A stretch of 64,000 nt of DNA from Mayamaea pseudoterrestris (Eukaryota; Bacillariophyta; Bacillariophyceae; Sellaphorales; Sellaphoraceae), in assembly GCA_027923505.1 (NCBI GenBank), contig BROI01000008.1, positions 744,001 to 808,000 on the forward strand, in the 5' to 3' direction. This document shows positions 1-10,611 of the stretch, one piece after another (position 1 is the first letter of the stretch; every line of letters begins with the position of its first letter). Both the position numbers and the translations under genes were made by a program. The notes below the pieces were generated by a model. The model worked only from the letters and a program-made list of their open reading frames with translations. It had not been told where the DNA came from and did not search any database.

Positions 1-885
1 CTGCGCCAAAATCAGACGGAAGAGGAGCAAGCGGAAGCAGCGAACGATGGCATTGCCATACCCAATGTAGTTACTGCGCCACACATAGAGCTTCCCGTTT
101 TCACCAACAATACCAATCAGTGTAAAGGAGAAGATATCCGCGATGCTGCGCTGCATACTGAACTGGCATTTCGGAAGAAAGGCCTCACGAGCTTGCACAT
201 TTACGGCGCCTTCATACCTCTTCCAGTTACGCTTAAGCGAATTCTTGTCGACGCATGGGAAAATATCACCCAGTGCAGCTCAGTTCCAATTCTTCCAGCG
301 AAAGTTAGCGTCAAAGATGCTCTAAACCTTTACATACAACGCAAGGGAGTTGAGCTCGAGTGCGCCACAGTTGATGCTGAGCTAAATGACGCGAACGCGT
401 CCGCTTCCGCTGCTAGCCTTCACGATATAAATGCGAACAAGCAGCAATGGATTGACATGATAGATGGCATTTGCCAGTATTTTGACGAGACACTTCCTTG
501 TCACCTCTTGTATGCGGAGGAATTGGCCCAACTTCACACCATGTGCGCGGACGATGAAACAAACATCGAATCCTATTCGGAAATTTACGGGTGTGAACAT
601 TTACTTCGACTGTTGACGAGGTTGCCGGCGCTACTCCTCGACAATGCCGCCGAGCAGGAGCTGCGTCCGATCCTTGCCAAGGTGAATGACTTTGTTCGCT
701 TCATGCACAAGAGTGATTCGCTGTGGGCGTTGAGCTACCGACCATTAAATGACGCGGAGCTTGGTGAGAAGATAAAGTTGGAAAAGATGAAAGATACAAA
801 AAGAAAGCGCGATACCAAGTCTGATGCTATGGGAGATTTTTCTTCTGAAATGGGAGGCAAGCGACAGATGACTGTGCCGGATTAG
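1..885 (+). CDS. MRG-domain protein (Eaf3/MRG15-like), 3' part only
   Basis: The frame is open from base 1, so the 5' end lies outside the window; the stop is at 883-885. From about base 210 the protein reads as an MRG domain: the start IPLP, then LPAKVSVKDAL, an acidic linker, the LLYAEELAQ helix, YGCEHLLRLLTRLPALL, and a closing helix VNDFVRFMHKS. MRG proteins are subunits of NuA4-type acetyltransferase and Rpd3S/Sin3-type deacetylase complexes and bind partner peptides through this domain. The tail (about 40 residues) is Lys/Arg/Asp rich, which suits a nuclear protein. A chromo-barrel domain would lie upstream and cannot be seen. An intron further upstream cannot be excluded. The domain assignment is firm; which MRG paralogue it is remains open. 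Confidence 0.85.
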   Translation: MRQNQTEEEQAEAANDGIAIPNVVTAPHIELPVFTNNTNQCKGEDIRDAALHTELAFRKKGLTSLHIYGAFIPLPVTLKRILVDAWENITQCSSVPILPAKVSVKDALNLYIQRKGVELECATVDAELNDANASASAASLHDINANKQQWIDMIDGICQYFDETLPCHLLYAEELAQLHTMCADDETNIESYSEIYGCEHLLRLLTRLPALLLDNAAEQELRPILAKVNDFVRFMHKSDSLWALSYRPLNDAELGEKIKLEKMKDTKRKRDTKSDAMGDFSSEMGGKRQMTVPD

Positions 886-1204
886 ACACACCTCCTGTTT
901 GATCTGTGCTTCCACTAATCTGGTATCAGGTCGGTGCCATATAAAAGTGTAGTCTATTACAATCTTCTGCTGGTATGTACAGAGTTTGAATTATTTACCG
1001 CACATAACTTACATCGTCTATGTACTGGGACGATGGGAAAAGGTGTGTCGCGGCAGGTCGTTCTTATCCCGTTGTGACACTTTCGGCATCTTCCTCGACG
1101 AAGACGCTCTTCATTTTCACGAAGTAACTTCATTACACGCTGTTTTTAATCCGATTGCTGTAAGGAACTAACTGTTGAATTGGGGTGAACTTTAAAAGGG
1201 AATC
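886..1204. other. intergenic: MRG gene 3' end and proteasome gene promoter
   Basis: This 319-bp stretch separates two plus-strand genes. A TATAAAA string sits at 940-946, but it lies about 265 bp before the proteasome ATG, so it may be chance. No gene is visible in it. Confidence 0.5.
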
Positions 1205-1963
1205 ATGGCATATGAAAAACGATGGAACGCTCATTCGTTGATCGCCAGCCAGATCTTTCTGTCAGGCATTTTCGCGCTGCTTCGGTTATGTCACACAGCC
1301 GCACATGGACCAGTTCCCATTGACCTAGGAACAACTTTGATTGCACTCAAATACAAAGATGGTGTCGTTGTCGCCGCTGACACTCGAACTTCCATGTCAA
1401 GCTACGTGAGTCACCGATCGGCCGACAAGATTGTTCCAGTCTCCTCGCATTGTCTTGTTGCTCGGTCAGGCAGTGCGGCTGACACACAGATGTTGGCGCA
1501 CGTTACAACGCAACATATTCTAGAACGCTTTTATAAACATGGAATGGTTTCTACAGTTTCGCAAAGTGCAAGGCTGATGGAAAATCTGGTGGGGTCGTCC
1601 TCGAACGAGTTGGGTGTGAGTTTACTAATCGCTGGCTACGACAAGGAGAGCTGTGCTAGTAAAATTTACAGCTTAGCAGCCAGTGGAGCGCTGTTGGAAG
1701 AAGGAACTTTTGCTATTGCAGGCTCTGGGTCGTCTTTTATCTCGGGATACATGGATACGCATGCCGTCGGAGGCTCAGAAATCTTGGACGAAGCGGCAGC
1801 GATTCGAGTATGTCAACACGCGATGCAGCTGGCCATGACGCGAGATGCTTCCTCGGGAGGCTTTATTCGCATCTTCGTATGTAATGATAAGGGATGTCGG
1901 CAGGAAACCAATCGTCCCGCGTCATTGCAAGTTGATGCAGGTGCAGATCGCAGAGTTTCATGA
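1205..1963 (+). CDS. PSMB6: 20S proteasome beta-1 subunit (PSMB6-like, caspase-like site)
   Basis: This is a 252-aa precursor of the N-terminal nucleophile hydrolase family. A 42-residue propeptide ends in Leu-Gly just before Thr43, which becomes the catalytic Thr1 after self-cleavage. Counting from Thr1, Asp17 (in AADTR), Lys33 (in ADK) and Arg45 (in VARSGSAADTQ) fall where the active site needs them. Arg45 is typical of beta-1, which cuts after acidic residues. The late motifs GSGSSFISGYMD and RDASSGGFIR also match the family. The propeptide holds a hydrophobic stretch (residues 12-28), unusual for a cytosolic/nuclear subunit. The last 25 residues are poorly conserved, so a missed 3' intron is possible. 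The stop lies 39 bp from the stop of the converging CABIN1-like gene. Confidence 0.9.
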   Translation: MAYEKRWNAHSLIASQIFLSGIFALLRLCHTAAHGPVPIDLGTTLIALKYKDGVVVAADTRTSMSSYVSHRSADKIVPVSSHCLVARSGSAADTQMLAHVTTQHILERFYKHGMVSTVSQSARLMENLVGSSSNELGVSLLIAGYDKESCASKIYSLAASGALLEEGTFAIAGSGSSFISGYMDTHAVGGSEILDEAAAIRVCQHAMQLAMTRDASSGGFIRIFVCNDKGCRQETNRPASLQVDAGADRRVS

Positions 1964-2002
1964 CGGCTGGATTAGTTTTGATCAAGCACAAAAGAATAGC
2001 CT

Positions 2003-5000
2003 CTATGTAATACTTTTCTTTGCGTCACTAGTGTTATCCATTTGTGGATCTTTGATAGCACCCGGCAAACAAAAACGCATTATTGCTGGGACAGGATCAG
2101 GGACTGTCAAACGAACTTTCCTACCTTGGCCATCGACCTCAACGGTTACAACAAATGAGTCTCCCGTCTTCGATCCCTCCGGCACTTTTATATCAAACGA
2201 CTTATCCATGCTGATATCCGAAGCTTTCCGCTTCCGCTTTTGAATTGGCTTTCTCGAATAGTAATTACCAGATAGGTTCGGGAAGAGCTTCTTACTGTGA
2301 TTTAGTGACGAGCGGAGCAGGGACGTCTGGCGAGAGTCGCCATTCCAGTCTGCTAGCTGGTCATGGATCAGTGGACCATTGCTAAATTGCGCATATGTCT
2401 CGATTAAAGAAAGGGCGACGGCCTTGATTGGGTCGAACATATGGTGAATCGTCCATAAGCGGAAGCATTTCGCGAGAGCTTCTTCCGAGCAGTTGAGGCG
2501 GAGGAAGCATGAATAAGCAGTTTTAAGACTTCTTTCTTTAGCGAATTCTGATAATAGCTTGCCTGCTTGAACGTCTTGTACTATGAGTTGAGCAAGACAA
2601 CCATTAGCATGCCGTTTAACAGTCGTCAGAAAGAAATGCGACGACAGCGACCGGGTCGGCAATAAACGATCACTGGAATGGTGCACCTGGGGAGCACCTC
2701 CTTGTGCCTTGGCACTTGCTGCGAAGAAAGAAGGCAGATCGCGGCCAGCCCCATAGAAAAATTTCATGAGCGTCTCGATGTCGTCTCGACGACTGCATAG
2801 TCGCAACAGGTTTAAGTATGCCAATATATATTTTCCTCGGAGACGATCGTATTTCCGGACTGTCTGATTTAGTACAGCAAATGGCGATGCGGAGCCCGTC
2901 GTTACCCAAACCGCGCAAAGTTGAGGCCGCCGCTTTTCAAAGAGAACGCTTAGAACCGTTGCTGCACTTGAATACGCGTTCGACGAGTTAAACCCTCGAA
3001 GCTTGGCCGCCTTTGACGCCGACACAGTACCAGCGCTGCCGCGACACCACTGGTCGATAGGGTTGTCCAATACAGGTGCCCACAAAAGCGCCTGAGCATG
3101 TCGATACACTGAACGGTGAAAATAAGAGAAGTCAAGTCTACATCTGGCAAGCGCATCGACAACGTCTGTGAGGACCGTCCAAACCCTTTCACGGACGCCC
3201 GACTGCCGATGCACAGGATCAGAGTAGAAATTCATTTCCGTGAGTCGAAGTGCCTCGGTTTCGGCCAAATACCGTTCGCCTTCCTGGTGGTTCACACCAT
3301 AAATGAGGCATTTCAGACGCAACGCATGCAAGCGATAAAGTACCTCGGCAGAACCGTGATCGCTTCCTCCGTTCTGTTCCGCATTAAGCAATCCTCCCTT
3401 TTCGACTGCCAAAGAGACTTCTAGGGAATACGCGTATTCAAGTAATGCAGTCTTCATATGAACTTCATATCTTCGAATGGTGTCTGGGCCGCTTATTGTC
3501 CCACTAAAGGATTCATTCCGAAATGTGTTCGCAATCTTCTCGTGGCACTTTCCTTGCATAAATCGAAGGCCGTACTTGTGCAGCCTAATGTCACCATCAT
3601 GTGTCAGAGCAGCGTCGGCCCTCGCAAAACACTCCAACGCGACTTCTGCAAGATCACGTTTACGCTTACTTGTAAGAGCACTCATGGGACACCCATAGCG
3701 CTGACACCCTGAGAGTTCCGAGTACATCACGACACCCAAACATTCCATACATTCAGAAAGCATTTGCTTCGACTCATTATTTGAAACATCTGTGTCTTGA
3801 GCAAGAATGTAGAGAGCAAGACATATGCATCGGGTAGCGATTATACGTAAGGAGGCGACGAACAAACCTCCCCATGTCTGTTGCCAGTTACTGACGTCCT
3901 CATTTTCTATACACGATAGTTTCAAGCATAGTAAGCGCTCATTTGTTTCATTGTCATCAATGCAGGGGTCGCGATAGAATGCTGCAGCTTCGGCGGAACA
4001 TGCTTGCAGTGAAGCGAATGAAGACCAGATATATCTTGTGTAAAGGGAGAGGTTCGCGCCAATTGAGCTTACCCAACCTTCACCTTTATAATTCGACTCG
4101 TTTTCATGCTCCTGCAGTAGCTCCGGCAGTCTGCGGCGACGCCCCAATGCCACTGGACGCTCAGGGACTGTAAAGCAACTGTTGTGATTGTCACTGCGAC
4201 TAGGGCCAATTCGATCAGCAATGAGATTTGCCTTCTCCACGATGCATTGCGCGGCTTTGTACCAGCCACGAAAATCGCTTGCATCTCCAAGCCAAAGACT
4301 TTCAAGAATAGCATTGAATTTTTTGGACAACTCCTCCTCGATTCTTATTGATTCGGCCCTATCGCAGTCGTTTGCCTGCTCTGGTAGCGCTCCTTGCGCA
4401 AGTAGTTGCGAAATTCCACGCCGAACAATACTTGTTGCTTCGTCCTCGCTTTCTCGCGTGCCATTTTTATTAAAAACATTTCTTACTTTTGTAAATGGTA
4501 GCTCCCAATACTCACTGCGATTAATAATAGCACGTACTTCTGAGAGGGGATTACATGATTGTCGCGAGAATAGATACGTCTGTATATCGTCCCGCTGAGC
4601 CCCATCCTCCGAGGAGAGCGGTGGGAGCGCATCCAGAATAACATCCAGAGCTGCCTTGGGTGGTGACTTCCTTCCTTGGGAGTAAGCTCGCATGATGCAT
4701 CGATATAGCGCTATAGCTGCATTGAGATTCTCAGGCTTGTACTGATGTACCTTCAAAGGACTACAACTCGGCGCTACTACGTCCTTTATTTCGTTGTTGT
4801 TAGTGAGGATGACGCGATGGAGACACTTGTACGCTTTATAAAGTAGCCTGTCCAGCAACGCGCCTATCGTTCTGGTACCAAATGGATAGTCGTTCCAGAT
4901 TGCTTTTTGGCGGGTAGAATCGTCGCCGTCAGCAAACGCAATGAGAAGCTTGTCGGCGATCCAATTAAGAACGCGCGCGACCACAAGAGGCAGCAATGGG

Positions 5001-8000
5001 CCATTTTTAGTTGTAGACCCTTCATAATGCTTAATAGACACTGCTTCTTCTTCGTCGATGGCCGAGAAAACGCCATTGATAGCTTGTACCATCTGACCGA
5101 GTAGACAAAGAAGGTTTTTTCCTTGCCTTGCCGCCACTATTTCAGCGTCGGCACTGCTAGTCTCGCTTATTAACTGTGCTGCGCTAGTATCTGAGTCAAA
5201 AATATCTGTAGCTGAAGTTGCAGCATGAGTGTTTGACGCCCGTGCGCCACTGTCACCCGAGAAGCCGCACAATCCAACTATAGCGGTTGCCACCGGTACC
5301 ATAAGCCTTGCTTTCAAGTTTAACTCGTTTATTAAGGCAGTCTCCCATAAACACAAGAGACTTTCGCATACTTCTGCGAGCATCGTACTCAAGGAATCAT
5401 GGTCGTTTAAGACGTCAGGGTCAAAGGAACCAGATTTTGTCACAATTATGTCAGACAATTCCTGCCCAAGCATACAACATGCTTTAGCGAGCAACGTTGC
5501 TCTCGACTTCCCAAGCCTTTGTCGAAGAAATTGGCCTGTGGGGCCCTGTTCATGGTTAACGATGGCACGCAGGACGGATGTTTGTTTAATAATTATGTTC
5601 GCAGCTCCTCGTACAACCGATTGACGAAGTGTGCCTAATAACTGGGGATGGAGTTGGATCGTTTTTAAAAAAGTCATGACAGAATTTAAAAGGTCGACGT
5701 CATCTTGAGGACCGTCAACCGCATAAGGAGGCTGATTAAGAGAATACACGAACCAATCAGCGCAGAGACACAACGAAAGTTGAACCATGTGAATGCAGAT
5801 CTCCGACGCAACAAACGTAAAGAAAAGTTGCTCATTCTCTTCCGTTATTGCAATTGCGTGTATCTTTCCCAAAAGAAGTTGGAGAAGCGTCATGTGCTTC
5901 CTTAAACCTTCGGTGACTGAGGAAAAGCTCGTTCCTGCGCTCTTGTTAAAAGACTCATCGTCAGTATCATCCAATGAAATTTTTTTGCAATTCGACCGCC
6001 CTTGCGATAGTTTCGACCGACAATAAATGCAGATGGCAATAATGAGACGACTATATAGCTTCAGCAATGCAGATGTCTCCTTCTGTGCTACCAAACAACA
6101 GCTCATGATACTGAGGATAGATATTGACGCGCAACTGGACAAGCCCTGAAGTACTGTTGAGTCGACGGAACTCGAAAGCACCAACGAATCGAACCAATCT
6201 TTCAACGAGATTATGTCCGTCAATTCCATTCGACTTCGGATAAGTGTGTTGCCATGAAGCCGCAAAAAGTCATCGACTATTTCGTGAAGCTTTTCGTCCA
6301 AAACTTCACCAGTTCCATGATAACGTTCAAGTAGAGCCTGCCCGACGTCTAAAAACACACGCGCACTGTCACTGCCCGACAGATTGTTGCGTATTATATT
6401 CGAAATTGCTTCCAAACACGCCTCTTGTGTTGACAAAATTACCGATGATGCCGTAATTTCATTGTAGAACACTTCGAGAGATTGCGCCGTCAGAACTTTG
6501 CAGTAGCTGGCCTCGGCTTCAGACTCCAAGTGTGGTGTCGCAACTTCTCCGACCATGTCAAGTATCTCAATTGTAAATTTTAAGTATTTTAAGGCTTCCC
6601 CTTCGGCAGATCTTGATTCGGACACGTTTCGCGTTGACCTACACTTCCAAAGTAAGTATCGAGTGGTCATCCAGTAAATTCGAACCTTCAAGCTTGAAAC
6701 GTGTTGTGTGCCACTTTGCAACATTAAGTCGGTATTTTGGAGCGATTGACATAGCGTTGACACAAGAAGGGAAAGTTTGCTTGGTTCAGAATCGAAGCTA
6801 AAGCTCTGTGTCTCTAGGCGCTTTTCCACTCGCGTCAAAAGCTGCTCGCCATGCAAGAGGTCGATCGCAACTTTTTCCAAAAAACTTAAATTAGCGTCTG
6901 CAGGAGCTTTAAGATCACCTCTTGACCAGCTTGGTACAAGTGCAACATGACAGTGGGATTGGCGAAGAAGTAACTCGATACCTGCGAGAATCGGGTGGAG
7001 AAATGAGCGTGTTTTGAAAAGTATCAGACGACAGCACTTGATGGGGAAACAACTTACATTCATTTAAAGACGACGAGAGAGTCTGCGACGAACCTCTATC
7101 ACTTGCAAAAATTTCTCCAATGTGAAGACTGATGTGTGACGCGAAACGGAACAACAAGCCGAGCGCAGAGATAGGCCAGTCGATGGTAAGAAATGCTGCA
7201 AGGGTCGAGTCACTCAGCCGCTCTTTAGTCTCTTCACGCACTCGACTAGCACTGGCTGCAGGTATTCGAGTAGTGATTCCGCTGAAACGATCAAGACTCA
7301 CGGCCCGTGGAGGTAGTAAGCTGTCACAATCCAACGTCGTTTCGTTGAGAGCGCTCGTCTCGCCATTGCATCGCAACATAAGCGCTCGCAAGCAATACGC
7401 AACAGATTGTCGCCGCTTCAAACGCTCTGCGCGTTTTCCTTCCGTTATTACCTGTGTCCGAAGCCGCTTTGAAACGCGATTGATTGGAGTCGTTGGGTCG
7501 TCGATCGTTGGCTTGTCCGTCTTGCTTTCGGGCGATTCTACCAATTCTAAGATCTTAAAGTCTTCCTGTAACAGCGATTCATCTTTTCTAGCGATAGTTT
7601 TTAGATGATCCACGGTGGCTCGAGTTGAAACGACCGAAAGCGATAAATCTTTGCAGGTACACTCTAATGAGTGTTGATCGATTGCAGACAAGTAGGAACA
7701 CACGATTCCCACAATGCCACACGGCAGTCTAAGAATCGGCGCCAAATCTAACTCCACAACAGTTGATATACCAGCTATTTCCTGCTGTACAGTAGCCTTC
7801 CAGTGTTGATGAGTTGCATGTGGACCTCCGCCACGAACGATACGAAGCAGAGTTCTGGCAAGTGTCGACCAAGAATTGTATCTCGAAATGACAATCCTCG
7901 TTCTCGTAACAAAGAATGGTTGTCTTATTAAAGAGGCATAGCCCGAAGGATTTTCTTCCAAGTTCCATTCCTTGATAGCAATTTTTAGCAGAGTAGAAGG

Positions 8001-8711
8001 AGGTACATTCGGAGAAAGAGCCCTGCTACTCATTTGTAGCGCATGCGTCTCGAGTCGGCGATACATTAAAAGTGCTGGAGGAAGATCATGGGACGAACCG
8101 CGTACATGACCAAGCCTCCTCGCGAGACTCGCAATCTTTAGCCACAAAATTAAATCCGATCCGTCCAAGACGGAAGCATCCACGAGAGCGGAAAGTGCGC
8201 GTCGCACTGTCCGTTCCTCCTCCTCATCCCAGCAAGAGACAATATCGTCTTGAAACGATTTTAAAGGTCGAACCAAACCACGCTCCAATAGTAGATTGCT
8301 GTTGGATTTTAAAGCAGATCTCCCAGCAATGAGTAAATCGGAATAGTTTACCAAGGCGAGATATGCAAGTGTCTTGACCATGTCGTGGTGCGCTGCCGAT
8401 GTGAGGGCCGGAGGCTCGCGTCGTCGTTCAATAAAACACAAGCTCGCCAATTGCGGTACATGCGGCAGAAGTAGTGGATCCCATAATAAAGTTTCCTCCA
8501 AAGCCTTTCTCGCAGCTCTGCCAACTTGTTTCATAAGGTCTAAATTGAGTGAGGCGTCCGCTCGATGCCATGCGGCTACACATTCCATGCTGGTTTGATA
8601 GGCTTTTGAAAGACGATTCAATGCGGCTTCGACAGTTTCTTGACTCTTTCGGTTCGCGCCGCTCTTTATTTGAGAGTGAGAAGCTACGTTTGCTCCTTCC
8701 CATGAGCTCAT
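2003..8711 (-). CDS. CABIN1: CABIN1/HIR3-like subunit of the HIRA histone-chaperone complex
   Basis: Two exons on the minus strand, 8711-7058 and 6981-2003, joined across a 76-bp GT-AG intron, give 2210 aa in one frame. The protein is almost entirely helical and repeat-like. The N-terminal part (LILWLKIASLARRLGH, then a run of tyrosine/leucine helices) resembles the TPR start of CABIN1/Hir3. Near the C-terminus, the block FHRSVYRHAQALLWAPV, followed by LFEKRRPQLCAVWV and a leucine-rich helix ending RRDDIETLMKFF, matches the conserved block of that family. CABIN1/Hir3 proteins hold the HIRA complex together for replication-independent H3-H4 deposition in the nucleus. A basic KRKRK segment near the end may be a nuclear signal. 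The family call rests on motif order and size; a search with the spliced protein would settle it. Confidence 0.7.
6982..7057 (-). other. intron in the CABIN1-like gene
   Basis: On the minus strand the donor is GTAAGT (starting at 7057) and the acceptor is TTCTCGCAG (ending at 6982). Joining splits one codon (T|GT, Cys) and links two long open frames that otherwise overlap by about 150 bp. Exon lengths 1654 + 4979 sum to a multiple of three. Confidence 0.85.
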
Positions 8712-8947
8712 AGTTCATTTTTTACTGGCAACAGGATGTTGATGCCCTCGTCGCTCGATTGATTTATTTTGTGTCGCCAGCGCGCGCTCGGCGCCTCATT
8801 CGCTGCATCTGAAACTTACGGTTTGCGTTATTCTAGCTATCAGACGTGTACCCAATTTTAGATGAAACCAACAGTAACTTTTAAAACGATTGTAGCTCCA
8901 TATTCATGAGAAGTAGACAAAAAGTTTAAAAATCGAGCTAAGTCAAC
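8712..8947. other. intergenic: CABIN1-like promoter and ankyrin gene 3' end
   Basis: This 236-bp spacer lies between two minus-strand genes. Nothing clear is visible apart from a G+C-rich patch (about 8,775-8,800) upstream of the CABIN1-like ATG. Confidence 0.4.
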
Positions 8948-10594
8948 TTAAGCAATCCGAGTACTTTCAGCAGTGCATCGAAGCCGATCTACTCCGGCAA
9001 ATGGTTCCCATATGTGACACGCAACTGACGGCGACATTTGAACAAGCCAAGAAGGAAGCGCCAGTGATTTAGAGCTCAGCAGCCACTTTGTAATAGCACG
9101 CTCCTGACTTGCTAAATATTCCGCCAACGATTCATGCCCTTCCATGCCGGCAAGGTCGGATGGCATGCACCCTTCCTTATCGGGTCGAATCATCTCCAGT
9201 GTCAATAACGCCGCATTCAAACCCACCAACATGTCACCGAAAAACCAATGGCAGAGTTCGCGCTTGCCGCGTTGCGCGGCCTTGTGTAGCAATCCATGAT
9301 GATTATCATTTAACACGAGGCAAGAGCAGCCGACGGAATCGAGCCAACGCATAATGTCAGGCGAACCATGACTTCCTTGGGCGGCCCACAATGCTGCGTT
9401 GCAGCCAAACGAGTTGACGGAGGATACATTGCATTTTCTCTCATGCAAGTATACCATGACGCCCAGATGCCCCTGCCAGGCTGCCCAGCAAAATGCGGTC
9501 GTCCCATCAGCCGTCACCGCTTCCAAATTGACGCGACATTCTTCCACCAAATACTGCACAACATGCAAATGGCCGTTCCTTGCTGCCCAGTGCAAGGCCG
9601 TTCGACCTCGAAAGCCTCGTCTGCCCCGCTGCGCAAAGTTTGGGTCGCAGTTACACGTAGCAATGAAGAATTTGACCATGTCAAGCCGCCCGGATCCAGC
9701 GGCCCATAGCAGTAGACTGGCACCTTTGTTGTCAATGAATGTAGATGGGCTAAAACCTTCCTCGATCATCACCTTCATTTGAAGTATATTGCCTTGTTTT
9801 GCAATATTGACCGGATCGACCGGAGACGACAGTCGTCGAGGAACAAACGTCTCCTTCGCCGCGACTTGAACGGCACCAATAACAGCATTGTTTGCATCGT
9901 ACACAACAATGGCATTTGTCATCACTGTACTGGCAGTAGTACCCATGGCTTCGGAATGATTTTGTGCGTGAGTCTGTTGAATATGCCACCACAATCCTTT
10001 GTCGCCTCTGAGCCACTGGCAGCAATGCGGACAAGGCAGACGACCCGACTCACGAAGGGCAAGAAAGCGAGCTTGCGTTGTTATGCAAATTATACCAGCA
10101 TTGTTGCAGCGGATATCAAGTGAATAACCCAAGTCACGCGTAGATTGTTCGAGGGATAGCATCAATAATCGAGCAAACTTTTGCGGCGAGTGGATGGTCC
10201 GAATGGAACCAAGATCCGATTCAATGCACAGAGTGTTTACTGTAGCATCTTTAAAGCGATGAAAATAGGATACAGCCGTTCTTACTTCCACGTCCCATGG
10301 TTTTCCCTCCAAACTATCCGAATCTTTCGAGCATGTCAACGAGACTGTCGATGACGCCAGTGTCAGCATTGCGGCTTTCCATGCTGGTGTTGCATGTCCA
10401 CCGCATAATTCTTCTATACAGTCTACTACGGTTTCTTTTAAATGTTGGCATAGTTTAGAAGCACAAACTTGATTGTCTTGAGAACTTTTCATGGTGACAA
10501 ATTTGGAAGGTCGTTTTGTCCGTCCATCTACGGAATGAGCGAAATTTGAGTCTTGGTGCGACAGAATAATCAATGAGAGCTGATGCCTTATCAC
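8948..10594 (-). CDS. zinc-finger and ankyrin-repeat protein
   Basis: Intronless frame of 548 aa from the first ATG (10,594); the ATG at 10,492 has a better context (GTCACCATG) and would give 514 aa. Residues 188-208 form a single C2H2-like finger (C-x2-C-x12-H-x3-H, in PCPHCCQW...WWHIQQTH). From about 259 to 495 there are ankyrin-type repeats with the signatures LLLWAAGSGRLDMVKFF, TALHWAARNGHLHVVQYL and TAFCWAAWQGHLGVMVYL. Ankyrin repeats bind proteins; the finger may bind nucleic acid or protein. Its partner and pathway cannot be told from sequence. The start codon lies about 20 bp from the first satellite unit, so its promoter must lie inside the satellite or the gene was cut there. Confidence 0.8.
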   Translation of the reverse strand: MIRHQLSLIILSHQDSNFAHSVDGRTKRPSKFVTMKSSQDNQVCASKLCQHLKETVVDCIEELCGGHATPAWKAAMLTLASSTVSLTCSKDSDSLEGKPWDVEVRTAVSYFHRFKDATVNTLCIESDLGSIRTIHSPQKFARLLMLSLEQSTRDLGYSLDIRCNNAGIICITTQARFLALRESGRLPCPHCCQWLRGDKGLWWHIQQTHAQNHSEAMGTTASTVMTNAIVVYDANNAVIGAVQVAAKETFVPRRLSSPVDPVNIAKQGNILQMKVMIEEGFSPSTFIDNKGASLLLWAAGSGRLDMVKFFIATCNCDPNFAQRGRRGFRGRTALHWAARNGHLHVVQYLVEECRVNLEAVTADGTTAFCWAAWQGHLGVMVYLHERKCNVSSVNSFGCNAALWAAQGSHGSPDIMRWLDSVGCSCLVLNDNHHGLLHKAAQRGKRELCHWFFGDMLVGLNAALLTLEMIRPDKEGCMPSDLAGMEGHESLAEYLASQERAITKWLLSSKSLALPSWLVQMSPSVACHIWEPFAGVDRLRCTAESTRIA

Positions 10595-10611
10595 TCAATT
10601 AATGCGCATAA

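Noticed and set aside
2003-8711. Separase-like protein
   Set aside because: The size and helical repeats fit, but no His/Cys protease domain is present at the C-terminus; conserved blocks fit CABIN1/Hir3 better.
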